A stretch of DNA of 64,000 nucleotides from Casuarina equisetifolia (GCA_028551475.1 CM052359.1:25607583-25671582); one strand, 5' to 3'; positions 13,018-29,329 are shown, counted from the first letter of the stretch. The notes: generated by a model from the letters alone, not told the origin. Made by a program: numbers and translations.

Positions 13018-14600
13018 GGTTTTGGAAACTGCGTTAGAGCTACCAATCGGCAGGCAGAGTCATGGACTATAAGTCAGTGATGGACAAAGACAACAGTCAA
13101 CAAGTCAAATCCCGGATCATGACAACAGCGAACGACATAACCCATAACATTCCCCAAGAAAGATAACAAAGGGTAAACAGGATCTTTCAGGCGCAATCCC
13201 CGTTGAACCTCCTCGTCCCAGACAAAACGAAAAAACAAACAGCTGGTCAGGGACGCGTATGGAACAGTCACCGTCGATTTTCAAACTTGGTCTGCAAGCA
13301 ATAAAAGAGTAAAGGACACTCGATCAAATCAAAAGATAAATAACCCAAAGACCTGACCAATAAGTACTTCTTATGATTCGTTACATGGAAAATATCTGCT
13401 TTCCCTCTCTGCCTTTGAAGACGTGGTGGGAAAAGAATAAAACCATGAGAAAAGTGAATACAAGCAAAGGAAGTTTAGAATCATTGAACACCACATTTTT
13501 ACTATTAGAAAAAAAAAAGCATTCAAATTGACGGGAATAGATGAATTGAACACATTCTTTAATGAAAATATTGACATAACTTTTATTAAACGGAGTCAAA
13601 GTTAAACAAAACCTAATTAAAAAATTACTTGCCTGACTTACAAGTACGAATATCTTATGTTTTATTTATACTTATAAAGTACAAAACGAAAGCAAATAGA
13701 AATCAATCATCAGTCCAACTACCATGCATGATTTCATTAGTAGAGACATCATGGCTAATATATTGGCCCCTCTAATAGCATCACAATATGCTACATACTC
13801 GGTAACATAGGTGTGTGCTGTGTTCGTCAGCTGGCATGAAAAACATTACAGTTTCTTCGTTTTGATTGGCAAGCCACATCAGCTCCTAACCTCAACACAC
13901 ATCCCAAGCATGTCACGTGCATGTTTTTTATTAATTAGGAATTAGTACAATTACTTAATATTAAGGGATTTAATTATATGTTAAGTATAGGGTTGATGCA
14001 GGTATGACATAACCCATCTAACCTATTTTATCAAGGGGCTTTCACGATTAGAAAAAGGGGATACTAGTTTATGTAAAAGCTTTGTGTTCTGCTAGCGTTA
14101 TGTCCCATTGAAAATGTAGAGGTGCTATGTCTCTTACGATGTAATTGTATAATGTCTAATTTGATGTTGATGTGTTGTTTTCGTTATAATGCGAATGTGC
14201 CATGTCTATTATGACATAAATTGTGTGTGTTGTGTGTTAATTTGGTGTGTGTAAGTGCATTGATCCATGGAATTTGGCAAGCTCGAGAAAGCCATGAATC
14301 CTCTGTTTGAGCCATCATACCTAATCTCTAGGGTTGAGATTCCAATTGCAACAAAGTAATCCCATTATTATTAGCTTTGCTATTTTTTGACACCCTGTTT
14401 TTAGTAAAAGAATTATGTCTCCTTTGAGAATTAGATAGGTTAGCAGTGAACATATGTTATTTAAAAACTTTTGGTCTTAAGTACATTCGAAGATAGATAA
14501 ATAAAAATAAATATAAGAGAAAAAATGTCCTTGAAATTTGGACCGTCGACAGTTGCTTGAGAACCACATAAGGAGAAAGAAATTTGGGTTGTGCTTCAAT
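13018..14600. other. Intergenic DNA between DCL2 and RPL38
   Basis: AT-rich sequence with only short chance reading frames. I see no gene, RNA gene or recognisable element. Confidence 0.6.
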
Positions 14601-14629
14601 ACAGTCAAGGTCAAGACGGGCCTTGTTAT

Positions 14630-14800
14630 AATTGGGCTTGGAGCCAATTCGACCGTATCAGAATTGCACTTAAAGCTGAGCCCGAGGGCCTGAGGCCCAT
14701 CTCTCTCTGGAATTGCCTAAACGATGGGGGTCAAAATGGGAAAACAGGGCAATTTCTGTGAATTAGGGTTTTCGGCTCTACAACCTACACGAATATATAG
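14630..14800 (+). promoter_or_regulatory. RPL38 promoter: site II-like motifs and telo-box
   Basis: TGGGCTT at about 14633-14639 and AGGCCCAT at 14693-14700 (site II, TGGGCY, on the reverse strand) precede a telo-box TTAGGGTTTT at 14763-14772. This combination is typical of plant ribosomal protein gene promoters. A TATA-like aatatata lies near 14792, about 70 bp before the ATG. The spacing fits the RPL38 gene just downstream. Confidence 0.6.
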
Positions 14801-14862
14801 TATGTTTGTGCGACCGGGAGACAACCTTGCGGCATCAAAGCTTCCTGCGCGAACAAGAGAAA

Positions 14863-16976
<2,114 letters not shown>

Positions 16977-17000
16977 AGAAAGTGAGCTACCATCAAAGGA

Positions 17001-17021
17001 TTTTTTTTTTTTTTTTTTTTT
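17001..17021 (+). repeat. Poly-T tract in the RPL38 3' UTR
   Basis: An uninterrupted run of 21 T starts 25 bp after the RPL38 stop codon, within the likely 3' UTR. It is a mononucleotide tract and is probably length-variable. Confidence 0.9.
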
Positions 17022-17566
17022 AACTAGTGTATTGTTGGCCCTTAATTTGGCGAATGAGATGTTAGGTGATGAGAACCTTGTAATTTTTGGGCATGAATTT
17101 GTAGACGGAATTGACAAGACAAAGCCTGTTTTGCATAAATGTTGTAAGATGTGAAAGGCCACAAATGAAGGGCTGTAGCGTTCAAAGTAGACAATTTGGT
17201 ATAACGTATGATCATAGAGAATTCTATCCAAGATTGGCTCTTTTTATACTTAATACGTTGTTGCTAATACGCAATTGGAGCATGTTAATATATTTAAGTA
17301 AACAAAGAAGGATGTTTCCCTTATTATCTAGTCATTACCCCAACAAGATCTTTTTATTTAGATTAGTTAATAAAACAATACTTTTTTTGTTTTTTTGTTT
17401 TTTTGTTTCGGTCAAGAAAATTTTTATAAAATAATCACATTGTATATGCCACACACGTCCTACACCATCTTATCCAATTTTCACTTCTCTGTGTCTCTGT
17501 CTTGTGCACTGCATGCCTGTCTTCTTCCATTTCACGGTGATTCCGCTGATACAACACCACGTTGTA

Positions 17567-18805
17567 ATTTATTAAGCCAGTCTAACCATATGGTCTAGTC
17601 GTGGTAGATTTTATTTTTCACATTTTTTTTGGCAGTTGTGTTGTTTTTGAGTTTCTTCAGCAACCAGCATGGTTAATGATAATTTAATTGAGCAATCTTT
17701 GTCATTTCTTTTCTTTCTTCTAAAATTTGGTTCATTTATATTACTATTATAAATTGCTTCCTCTCCTCGTGTGTGTGTAAAAATAAAATAAAAAAGTTTA
17801 GAGTTCAAAATCTTATATTCATGTGTTGTAATATTAAAAAATATATATTTTTTTAAAAGATTTTAGTTTACAAGAACCTTGTAACCCTTGAGCATGACTT
17901 TGTAGACTGAATTGACAAGATTGAGCGTGGTTTGCGTAAATGTTGTAACATGTTAAGGACCACAAATGAAAGGCCGTCGTGTTCAAAGTAGACAATTTGG
18001 TAATGTCGTTTGACAATTGAGCGTCTGGCATGACCTCTTCCCACCTTTAGTTTTGTAAAAGAGGCGGCAACATCACTCAAGCATATTTCACATTGATTAT
18101 GAGAAAATAAGTATTTGAATTTATAAGTGATAAGATATATTTATTTATTATTAAAATTTTGATATGAGTCTTGATATTCAATATGATATTAAAACCATAG
18201 AATGAACTTCTGCTTTACTATCCCCTGCGAACCCAATTGTAAAATTGTCATTATATTCACAATGCTTTTATCAACTTAAAAGAGAAAACATTGAAGACAT
18301 GAAGTTTACAAATAATGAGATCTATTTATTTTATTTTAAGATTTTGAGATGAAATATCACACTATATCATTTAATAATAATTTCGTATATAGTATTTTCA
18401 TTTATTTATCTTTATGTAAGAATATATATGCGAGACTAACACATAAAGAATATAAAGTTGCAGCCTAGTAAATTGATTGATCATAGCGAATGCCAACCAA
18501 GATTGGAGCATGATAATGGAGTTAAGGAAACAACAAAGGATATTCCCTTTATTATCTAATCATTCCCCCAACAACATCTTTTATACTGATTAGTTACATA
18601 ATAGAAAATAGACCCTTCTTCTGTCCCCGGCTCAACTAGAAAAAAATAATCCCGGCAAGAACAAACCGGGAGGATATCCTATTGTAGATACCACCCACGG
18701 CCCGTACCCCATTTTATCCGATTTTGACTTCTTTTTCTGCCTTTGTCACGTGCACTGCATGCTTGTCTTCTTCCATTTTATGGTGCTTTCAGTCACATAA
18801 CACCA
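17567..18805 (+). pseudogene. Decayed tandem duplicate of the RPL38 locus (coding exons lost)
   Basis: Blocks of this region match the RPL38 locus in the same order and orientation. 17567-17760 matches intron 1 at 15078-15306, sharing for example cagtctaacca and ctttcttctaaaatttgg. 17873-18003 matches the RPL38 3' flank at 17073-17205, sharing for example gttcaaagtagacaatttgg. 18478-18590 matches 17207-17345. 18687-18805 matches 17437-17566, sharing ttgtcttcttccatttya-type text. Exons 2 and 3, the promoter and most of intron 1 are absent, and 18004-18477 is extra sequence. I infer a tandem duplication of about 2.5 kb followed by internal deletion. No protein can be made from it. Confidence 0.8.
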
Positions 18806-19748
18806 CTTTGCAGATTTTGTCTTTTCGTCAAACTTGAGGGTCAAAGTAGGAAACTTGATGGTACTATTTTAGCACGCGGCGCTTGTTGGTTGGTGCAACT
18901 GTAAATACCGGTTGGAGAGGAGTCTGACCCGCGAGACGGTTAGGTGGGACGAGCGGCTACGGACAGCAAAGCTGGTGGGCGTGTATTGATGATTTGGCTT
19001 TGCTCGTATGGTTTTCACTTTTATGCTATCTCTATTTTTTGCCTCTATACTTTATTAATTTATATCTTCGTTCTTTTTTTTATTAATGTTATTTTTTAAT
19101 ACATATATGCTTGAGCTTAACCACTTTTTTAAAGTACAAAAATGTAACTTTGACCATAAGTATGAAAAAATGGTGAAGATGAATTCAAAATAATTTATTT
19201 AAAAGAATTAAAAAATTATGATTCATTTTTGATTATGTGGAATTAAGCTGGTAAAATAAAGTGATTAGAAAACAAATAGCATGTGAAGTTATATGAAAAA
19301 AGGTTAAGAATTAATCTATAGTATACAAATATATTTGTCTGATCTTGGTATATATAATTTAAATAAGTTAAATTATTAGTGATATAAGATATGTTATTTA
19401 TAATTTTTTTAAATTATTGTTTCAACCATGTTACCTATTGGCCTTATTTATTCACTTTTTTTTTTTATTTTATTGTAATAACTGTTTGCTTCTTTTACCA
19501 ATTTTAGATGAATTGAAAGAGAAAACAAAGCTTCAATAAATTTCCTTAGAGAACATTTAACAAAAAGTTGGAAAGAGTGGGGATGGATAGAGATAAGAAC
19601 AAAGTAAAAGGACTAACATACAAATAACTTTCAGTCCTGCTGGACTCTTTTAAAACCGTTCTCACACTCGGTGAGCAACGGCACACAATAACGACCATCT
19701 CTGCGACTTCAGAACCCGAACACGAATTTGCCGTTCCGGGTCCGGCCA
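18806..19748 (+). promoter_or_regulatory. Upstream region and 5' leader of LCAT3
   Basis: 18870-18990 is a GC-richer patch, followed by strongly AT-rich DNA from 19000 to 19540 and a mixed leader directly before the LCAT3 ATG. No clear TATA box or known element was singled out. The short minus-strand reading frames here overlap the start of LCAT3 and look like shadows. Confidence 0.35.
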
Positions 19749-20769
19749 ATGTTCGGAGGCCTGTGTTCCTGCCCATGCTTTGGGGAACGGAGCTCCGACG
19801 AGCCTAGCGCCGATCTCGACCCGGTGCTGCTCGTCTCCGGTATGGGAGGCTCCATTCTCCACTCCAAAAAGAAGAAGTTCGGGTTTCAGACACGGGTCTG
19901 GGTCCGGATCCTACTGGCCGACCTCGAGTTCAGGAAGAAGCTCTGGTCTTTATACAATCCTGCCACAGGTTCTATCTCTCTCTCTCTCTCTCTCTCTCAC
20001 TCACACACGTAGACAAGCAAATAAATGCTTCTTTGTTGGTTTCTGCGTGTCGAAGTGTGTATATGAGTAGCTGTTTGTAGTTAATTGTGTGTGTGTTTTT
20101 TCACGTAAGTGTGCCCCGTGATTAATCATGCTTTGTTATTTGGTTGCAAAGAAAGTAAAGGAAAAATGAGAAGGAAGTAAAGTACTTGATTTTCTCATGT
20201 GGCGATGTGAAGGTTGAGGATACCTAAGTGTTAGTTGAAGTTTAATGTCTGTTTTGCTTGTCCCCCAAAAGGATAAAGAGGAAGGGAACTAATTGATAGT
20301 ACTTTTTTAAAAGGCTAAACATACTGTTTGGTTGCCGGGAAACACTTAAGAAACTCGGGGACTAAATCTTGGGTTTGTTGATAGTCAGGTTTCAAGAAAA
20401 GTATATTTCATTTTCTATTTATTTTTCTCCTGATGTTTGACAAAGTTTCTTAGCTGTTAAAATATGGGTTATTTTTCCTGAACTTGCTTATCTAGCTAAT
20501 TTTAATCCTAGTTTATGTGGTGCAATGTTTTAAATTCAATATTCGCGGAATCCTCCTGAAGATTTCTAAACTAATATAATTGTATTTTATAGTTTCGAAA
20601 TATTTGACCATGTTTTCTTATGCAAGGTTCAAAAATGTTTAGTAACAAAAGTTATAATAAATTGCTATTAATGACAATCCTAGATATTTCCATAACGTTC
20701 TCAGATGTTACTGATAATTCTCAATTATATTCAAAATTCTCAATTTATATTTATCTATGTATAAGTAAA

Positions 20770-20810
<41 letters not shown>

Positions 20811-23800
20811 TAAATATATATTGCTTTCTCATTTTTGTTGATTCATTTACTAGAGTTCCACAAAAGTTACCAAAGTTTGATTCTTGAATTATTATAAATA
20901 GATTTATGTAATGGCTTGTAGGCCCTAGTATGTTGGTGTCTATGATATTTGCTACTTAAATAGTTCCATTTCAACTGTTTGGAGATATGGCTAGTGCATA
21001 TGCAATTTAGTTTCTTGTCATTATCTGAGTTCTTTTTTAATAAATAATGAGACTTTGGTTTTACCCAACTTAGTCTTGCTTAACATTTTTTTTGTTTGTT
21101 TGTTGAGCATTTTAGGTTATACAGAAACATTGGATGCTGACAATGAAATTATAGTTCCCGATGACGATTATGGGCTGTATGCAATTGATATTTTAGATCC
21201 CTCATTGGTATGATCAATAATCCTCTCCGTGGATTCTTCAAGTCCTGAACTAATGTAGCATATGGTATTTTTTCATGTAGGGATTAAAGATTTTAGATTG
21301 TACTAGTTAATTTTTGAAGGAATCAGATACTTGGGTAACTTCTCCAACCCTTTTGGTGTTGGTTGATTGAAGTAACTAAACATGCAGCTAGTCTTGAATT
21401 GAGTGGTCACCATTTACAAAGTTCACTGAGAACAGGTGTAGCATTCATTAGAATTCATTTTAAAATTAAAAGTGCATAATAGGGGCCCAGCTGACTTATT
21501 TATGTCATAAACGAGGAATGTTTTTTTGTTTATGCTTCTGATCACCATAAATTAAAGCAGTTCGACCTATTTTCCTCTTTTCACCTGATACTTGGTGAGT
21601 CTGCCCCTTCAGTCATCCTCATCACTCTTCCTCTAACTCTCTGTTTTTCCTTCTAACTTTCTTTGACTTGTCCTTTGGTTTTAGATCTATCCAAATTCTC
21701 TGTTCTTATTAATTTGTGCGTGTAAATGACAGCCAAGAGATGACTTGACTCTAATACCTAGGAACAAAAACCACATATTGATGTTCAAAGTCACTCATCT
21801 GCCGTTTATTTTGCTTTTGATTTGATCAATTAGTTGTGCACTTGTTGCACTCACACCACACGTTATGGGGCTTTCAGATCATCAACATGGTTTTTCCTTT
21901 TCAAGCTTGTGCTGTTCTTTTTGAATGACTGATAATTGCAGCAGACAAGGCATGTGAAGATTTTGTTGTACTTTCCCTCTTTAACTATCATTACCAGCTA
22001 ACCAAACGATGAGATAATACTTGTAGCTTCATCTCTGAGCCCCAAATGGAGTTGGACACCCACTAGGAAACAGTTTAGCTTAAACCATCATTAAAATATG
22101 AGAGTTGGTTTACGAAGAAACATCCATTGCATCTTCATCACTTTCAAAATTTTGAACCAGTTTCTTCCCCTCTTATTTGTTTCTGATATTATTATTATTA
22201 TTATTATTTTTGGTGTTCCAGGTGGTCAAACTATTACATTTTACTGAGCTGTACCATTTTCATGCTATGATTGAAATGCTTGTGAAATGTGGATATAAGA
22301 AAGGAACCACGTTATTTGGATATGGTTATGATTTCCGGCAAAGCAATAGGTAATCCATTTTTTATCAGTTTCTTTTTGGGTGGCCAAAGTTGATATTTTG
22401 GAGATACAATTCTTAACTGATTCAATCTCTAGAGAAGTTCTAATTGTTACAATATTGGCAGAATCGGCAAGTTAATGGAAGGTCTTAAAGCAAAGTTGGA
22501 AGCTGCTTACCATGCTTCTGGTGGTAGAAAAGTCAATATAATCTCGCATTCAATGGGTGGGCTGCTAGTGTCATGTTTCGTGTCTCTTCATAATGATGTG
22601 CGCAAATTTGTCTTGTTGTCTAGTTTTTTTAATCTGAATATGCAAAAACTAATAGACCCTTGTGCCATTAGAGACATGACGTGATTTAACTATTTGTCTG
22701 CAGGTATTTTCCAAGTATGTGAATAAGTGGATTTGCATTGCATGCCCCTTTCAAGGTTAATTCTTTGATTGATGTCAAGAAAAGTTTCCTTATATCAGTT
22801 ATTGATTTCCCTGACATGGGAAGAATTCCGTTTTCATCACCTTTCAGTAATTAGAGCTGTTACTTGGTAGATTCAAAGAGACGGAAGTTCTTTTCTGTGT
22901 TCTTTGAACATCTTTCTCCGTTGCTGAAATTAAGAGTAATTGAGTCATGCTGAAGCCAAAAAATAAAGAAAGAAAGAAAGAAGGAGGGAAACAGAATTGG
23001 GATATAAACTCTTCACTTTCAATCAACAAAAATGAAAAATATTGCGGTACAGTTGAAAGTATGGTGGAGTTATGAGGTTGATTTTTTGGTTTAAGTTTCC
23101 TAGAATTGGAGCTCTATCAAATCACTTTTACATGTGTTTTTTGAGGATTAAGAAAACATTTGAAATAGTTGAAGTCCATATACCACACTAGTGATGCCAC
23201 ACAGCTGGAACAAAGGTGGTCTAGAACCAGTACGGTAAATAAGATTTTGAATTTAAATGTCGCAGCCTATTTTAGCGGTAAATAATTTTTTTATGCAAAT
23301 ATATTAAGGCATTAGAAAGAGCGAAAAATTGTGGTCCCAACATCAGTTCTTTTATTTACACTTGAAGCCAAACAAATGCATTCGATGGAACCATAAATCT
23401 AAACTAATTAAGATACACTATGCAGTTTTCTTGGAACTCCTTACCTGTATATGAAACCCATTTTGTTTGGAGCCCTTGCAATGGGAGGGCTGTGTTCCTT
23501 TCATTCTTCAGAAGTTACAGCTTGAAGAAGAACTATTCTGGTGTTGACCAGCTCTTGCTTGTCTCTGCTGTTAGAGTGTCCTTCCTCTGCTCACAACGGA
23601 TAGAGTCAGGTTTAAGAAGAAGGCCCATCTAAAACACAGAATTGTGCAATAGTGGGTTGTCAGCGGAAGCTTACAATGTGGGACTGGATATTTTAACACT
23701 CCAACACACTTCCATCTTTAATTAATTAATGCTTATAAGTGGTTAATGCACTGAATTACCTGAGACTATTTCACTCACCTCTTACCCAACTAGGGTACTT

Positions 23801-26800
23801 CTTCCTCCGCATAAGTGTCTTGCTTCTTGTATCTTTCCTTCTATCGTCACTCTTGTATCTCTGCAGCCTCATTGCTCTTACGTTGATTTTGTGATTATGT
23901 TTTTCATAGTTAAGAACTTGATCCAACCCTTGGACTTGGCAGCATGGACACCAGATGTTGCTCTTTCCTCTTCCATTGCAGAAATCTTGTGTTCCCTGCA
24001 GTATATGTAAATTCGAATTATAAGGATACAAAATGTAAAAGTAGGTGCACAACTGTGTCAATGGAGTTATCCTTCTTTCTCTGCAAAGAGCCATGAGTAG
24101 AGCGAGTCCAATAATACCTTAAAGAACCTGAAATTTTAAGTTCAAATTAACTGTTACCAAATTTCCTTTTCTAATTTCTTTTCCTTTAGGATTTTTCTTG
24201 TTGTCTTGTCAATTACAATATTAATTCTGCAATGTAATTAACAGGAGCACCTGGATGCATCAATGATTCACTCTTAACTGGGTTGCAGTTTGTTGAAGGC
24301 TTTGAAAGCTACTTTTTTGTATCAAGGTGGACAATGCACCAGCTGGTAATTCCTCAATTTTGGTATTTGGCCCTGTCATTAGATTTTTGAAACCTAATAT
24401 GGAAACTTGTTCCATGTCATTCCAAGCATCTTTCTTGGTGAAACTGTCCTGCCAATTTGAAACATACCTGTAGGTAGTGCTTCATACTGTGGTTATAAAG
24501 AATAGGCAATTTTATAAGGATATGAATAAGTGGAACAGAATCAAAGCATGATTTTTAAGTGCTAACAAAAATCGGGTTGGACAATCGTGTGTCGTTCTTT
24601 GGGAATGTGTTGGAAATTGTGTGGCTGTATGATGCAGTTTGACTTTGGCAAGCTATTCAGGTGCATGACACCATTGAAGATTACGGGTAAGTTCTTGTGT
24701 GTTGCATGTTCAATTTACCGTGTATTCCACTTCTAATCCCATCTTGTTCAAAATAGAGAGTTCATTCTCAGTGCTTCCATTAAGGATTGTGTCTCATCTA
24801 TTCAACGCTGGGCCCTTGTTCTTTAATGAGGTTTTACATAGAGTACTATGAGATGACATATGTTTCTTTTTATCATAGGTGGTTGAGTGCCCATCAATCT
24901 ATGAAATGTTGGGAAATCCAGAATTTAAGTGGAAAAAACAGCCTGAAATTCAAATTTGGCGAAAGCATTCCGTGGATGGCAAAACTTCTGTTGATTTGGA
25001 ATCCTATGGCCCAATTGAGAGCATCACCCTGTTTGAAGAAGCACTGAGGACTAATGAGGTACTTAACTCATGCTTTATGTGGCATGAAAATAACAGATGT
25101 TGGTCCTGGGATTCGTTCCATATCTATTATGATTCTGTTCTGTGGTTTTTGTTGTGCTGGTCTTTATCTGAATAGTTTTTTGTTGCATGATAAAAAGAGA
25201 TTTTATTTTCTCTATTCTTATGCAATTTAATTGCTTCTCATGAAACTAGGTCTCTGTCTTGTGTATTCATGATTAATTGATACACGCATATATGGCTAAG
25301 TGAGAACCAATCTAAATATACATGAAAAGGTAATATGAAGGTAAAACTAAACCCAGAAAAAATGAAGAAAATATAGAATTCTAGAAATGTAATTTTGAAT
25401 TTCGGAATGTCATTAGAAAAGTCTTAGTTCTTGCTTCTTTATATAAAGAATGTTGACAAGTTGAGTCTGTCTTCTCACCCAAGGGACTCCCCTGGTTACC
25501 TAAGAGGTTCACTAGGAAGAAATGATATAATCAGGCTCTCTCTACCATGTTTATAATTCAGGTAAGTTCCATTAAGTATTAATTCTGGATGTAGAGGCAT
25601 TTTAATCTTTTGGCTGTTCTAGTAGCTGCATATGGGGGTTCACTCTCTTCAGGCTTCTTTTATCTGAGCTTCTTTCTGGTAGTTGGCCTAATGAGATTGA
25701 ACCTTTAAGTTTACTTGGAGTTAGATGTGCAAGAATGTAAAAGCACCATCACCTCTTTGAAGAGATATATGTTCGATTTGTGGGATGTGATTACTGCGAT
25801 CATCCTATTTCTTCCTCATCTCTTTTGTGTTGACTCTTTAATATGCTAATTATTATATTTTTCCTTTGGTTTTTGTTCCAAATTTTCTCCTTTACTTTTT
25901 TTTTTAATCATCTATTGTTCTTTAGGGCCCATTCCTCATTCCCTCTTTCCCTTTCTCCCTTCCTCTCTCCCTTTTTCCTGTAACTTATGCTACATATTCC
26001 TTCTTTCAACTCCTTTATCTTCCTATAAAGCTAGTTGATTCTACACAACTTCAAAAATCAAACCATCAAAAAGCCCTCTGAGATTTCGTAGATGTATTTT
26101 AGTGATTAATCATCATTACACCATTGCACCAAACGCAAATTCTTAAGTTTGATAATTGGTTCTCCGACCTACTCTGTCGGAGGTCTAGCCTGACTTGAAG
26201 GGAGCCAATGCTTTCTTTAGTTCTAGTAAATCTAGGTTCTAAAACATTGCTGTATCATCTTCAAATCCTGAGCAGCAACTAAGGTTGAAGAAGCCGTGAA
26301 GATGCTTCAAGAGGCCTGTGAGCAACTTCAACAGAAAGCCAAACTATGATGTTTCTTTGGGGAATGTCCTAGATAACCCAGACAAAGGAAAAGTAAAGTG
26401 GTAAGCAAAGAGTCAAAACAAAACAAAACTGAAGAAGTCCAGGTTTGTATTTGGCCTCAGGTTTCAGCAATGAGCATCTAGTTAATCCAAGAACATTTAA
26501 AAAATTAATTTTTGCATTAATAGTCACAATTACAGAAGTTGACTAGGAAGCCCTACTAAAGTGTGTGAAGTTGATACATATCTAGCAATTAAGGAATGTT
26601 TGATAAGTTGCCGCGCTATAGAACTTAAGAAAAAGGCCCCTGCTTGACCTGTTCTGGTAATTGATAGAAATTATAGGTATTGCTATTTTTCTGCACCTAA
26701 TATTCAGTATATATATTTTTTTCTGAAGTATGAGAAATCCTGGAAGATTCTTTTCCTTATGTCCTATCTAGTTTGTAGTGATGCTTCAGTCAACCTCTCT

Positions 26801-29329
26801 TTTAAGCCCCCATTAAAACTCTGTTCCTGGACATGACGGCCAATCCTTGTATATTTTATCTAACCGCAGCCAATCCTGGCATCGGTGTAGTTATAGTTTT
26901 TGCTAATGTTTCTGGATGCAATTTTAGCTGTCTTCTCTTTTCCCAATAGTTGCTCACTTTCATCATAGATTCGTCAGCAAGGAGCTGAATCATATGTCAT
27001 CTGTATTGGTTGCAGCTAAGTTACAATGGGAAAATGGTACCTTTGCCCTTTAACTTTGAGATTCTCAAATGGGCTACTGGAACTCGCCAAGTTGTGAATG
27101 ATGCTAAATTACCAGATGGAGTCTGCTTCTACAACATTTTTGGGACATCATTTGACACACCTTTTGATGTTTGGTATGTTAATGTATTACTTCGTAAGTT
27201 CAGGAGATATGATCTTTTGAAGAATCTGACCAGCTAATCCTTCAATTGTCTCAAAATATGAACATCAAGAAGGTTTCAGGAATGCATTATATAGGCGGCC
27301 AGCTGTAAATTGCTCTTTTCACTAACACTCGCTCATTTTAACTAATCCTATTCATAGATGATAAATAGTTTCTGTTCTTCTTATGATTGTACCACTGAAC
27401 TTAATAGTTTATAATATGGAGATCAGGGAGAAAGATATTATCATGAGACTTAACCTGAGATTTAATCTAACAGCACGTATAATGAAATCTAATGATTTTC
27501 TATATGAATTGCTTTCTGTAAACCCAAAACTGATACCAAACTTCACCAAAATGGGGATTTGGATGTGTATGCTATTAGCTATAAGTTTGTAGGCGTGTAA
27601 GAACAAAATTCCAGTGGTGTCAATTTACCATGTAGTTGTTAGTTTGAATATTGCCGTTATCCTTTCAGCATGGTAATAATAGTTATTGATGCCGTAGTTG
27701 GATCTGACATTCACATCCTTCTCACAGCTATGGTTCGGAAACATCTCCAATTGAAGATTTGTCTGAAGTATGCCACACATTGGTGAGTGACTCGATTTGT
27801 TTCTGACTTCATGAATCTGCCATAAGTAGCTCCTCCTGGAATGGTGGTTAATTAAATCGGTGTTTGTTTTTCTTTATATATCTGGAAAAAAGGTGCCTTT
27901 AAATGCTTATACTTCAATAAATATGGCTTTGAAGTTGTGCTTTGACTATTACATACCCTTGTCATTTTATCTCTGTTGATAACTTGTATCAGTCATTTGT
28001 TCCAGCCCCAGTATTCTTATGTTGACGGAGACGGAACAGTTCCTGCTGAATCAGCAAAGGTGCACTACGTGAACTCTTATTTGATGCATAATTTTAGCTG
28101 AAGTTATTAGGGAAAACCTTTGTTGTGATGTCCAATGCCAAAACTTTGAACTTACAATTCAAATTCTTGGTTTGTAAGTAAAGCTCAGTCATGAAAAATT
28201 TATTAAGCTTTTTTTATTTTTTTATCTTGGGTTTTGGTGGGGACGGGAGACTTTGTTTGGTTTGGCTCAATTAACCTCAAGCACTTTCTAAATCTAGTCA
28301 GAAAAAGTCCAGCAGTCTGAAGTTCATGTTGGCTTGGCTCATGTAATTCAACATATTTGATATCCACCTACACGGCAAATTTTAATGAAAAAGCATAATG
28401 GTTGCCTAAATTTCAACATTGAGATGCTTGATTTTCGCTGTAGTTTTTATTTTGTCTCATGCAATTTAAATTGCCAAGTTGGAACCTAACAATAGGAGTC
28501 ACACACCATAAAGAAAGAAAAGTTAAATAACTTAATAGGTTCAATGGATGAAGTAGAGTAACACCAGGATTACCGGAGACTTGGACTAGGCCTGATTTTT
28601 GAAAGATAAACTCTATAAACCCTCCAGCATGTCTAATATGATGTCAGAAGTAAAATATAATAAGAACTAATTTAAATAGTTGCAACTATTGGGATAGCTG
28701 TAAGGTGATCGGCTTATTACTCTCATGCATGCATTCTGTATTGAAATACAATCGAGAAAGAAGCAAAAGTTGGTGGGCAGGTTTAACTGTATTGAAATTC
28801 AATCATTTGATCATCTTTTGTTGACCATTTCCACCTAATAGTCATTGCTCTATCTTTCTTCTTGCAAGAAAATGACCCTGCACATCCGTCAATGAATCTC
28901 CATTGGTTGGTTGTCAAAAATCAGTTGCAAAAATGGGTGCAACGTTGATCATGGATAGAGAATATGACATAGTAGTCTGAATGTGGAGTTTATTGGATCA
29001 TTATATACGAGGCTTTGCTAAGATCTGCTTTGTATTTAACTTCATCTCTGTGCATATACTTCTTGTATGCAATTGCAATCTTGAATCAACAGCTTACTTG
29101 TTTAGGGTTTTGACACTTCTTTGCTGAGCATTAATTTTCATATTCAACTCTTCTTTGGATTGCCCAGGCTGACGGATTCCCAGCTGTTGAGAGAGTAGGA
29201 ATTGCTGCCAGCCACCGTGGATTGTTACATGACAAAACGGTTTTTAAATATGTCCAAAAATGGTTGGGTGTTGAGCCGAATGTCAGAAAGCATTTCAAGT
29301 CCTCCAGAGTGGTAGACGCACCAAATTAG
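19749..29329 (+). CDS. LCAT3: LCAT3-like phospholipase A1, complete, 11 exons, 445 aa
   Basis: Member of the lecithin:cholesterol acyltransferase-like family. Its Arabidopsis counterpart LCAT3 is a membrane-associated phospholipase A1 of 447 aa that hydrolyses the sn-1 ester of phospholipids. Exons: 19749-19968, 21116-21207, 22222-22349, 22462-22597, 22704-22755, 24245-24345, 24879-25058, 27016-27173, 27728-27782, 28006-28059, 29168-29329. They total 1338 nt in one frame. Motifs: [20 protein letters not shown] near residues 25-45, the nucleophile elbow HSMGG with Ser177, DGDGTVP with the catalytic Asp near 383, and SHRG with His408. Together these form the Ser-Asp-His triad. The N-terminus is short and Cys-rich ([12 protein letters not shown]), with no obvious signal peptide. 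The intron 4 donor (GTGCGC) is off consensus but is required by the frame. Exon 10 could start at 28012 instead. Confidence 0.95.
19976..20000 (+). repeat. (CT)n microsatellite at the start of LCAT3 intron 1
   Basis: A run of CT dinucleotides begins a few bases after the intron 1 donor site at 19969 and passes into CA-rich sequence. Confidence 0.9.
20772..20806. repeat. (AT)n microsatellite in LCAT3 intron 1
   Basis: About 17 uninterrupted AT units, bounded by taaatgc on the left and ttttgtaaa on the right. Likely to vary in length between individuals. Confidence 0.95.

Noticed and set aside
19662..19862. Minus-strand frames opposite the first LCAT3 exon
   Set aside because: Shadows of the GC-rich LCAT3 exon 1.
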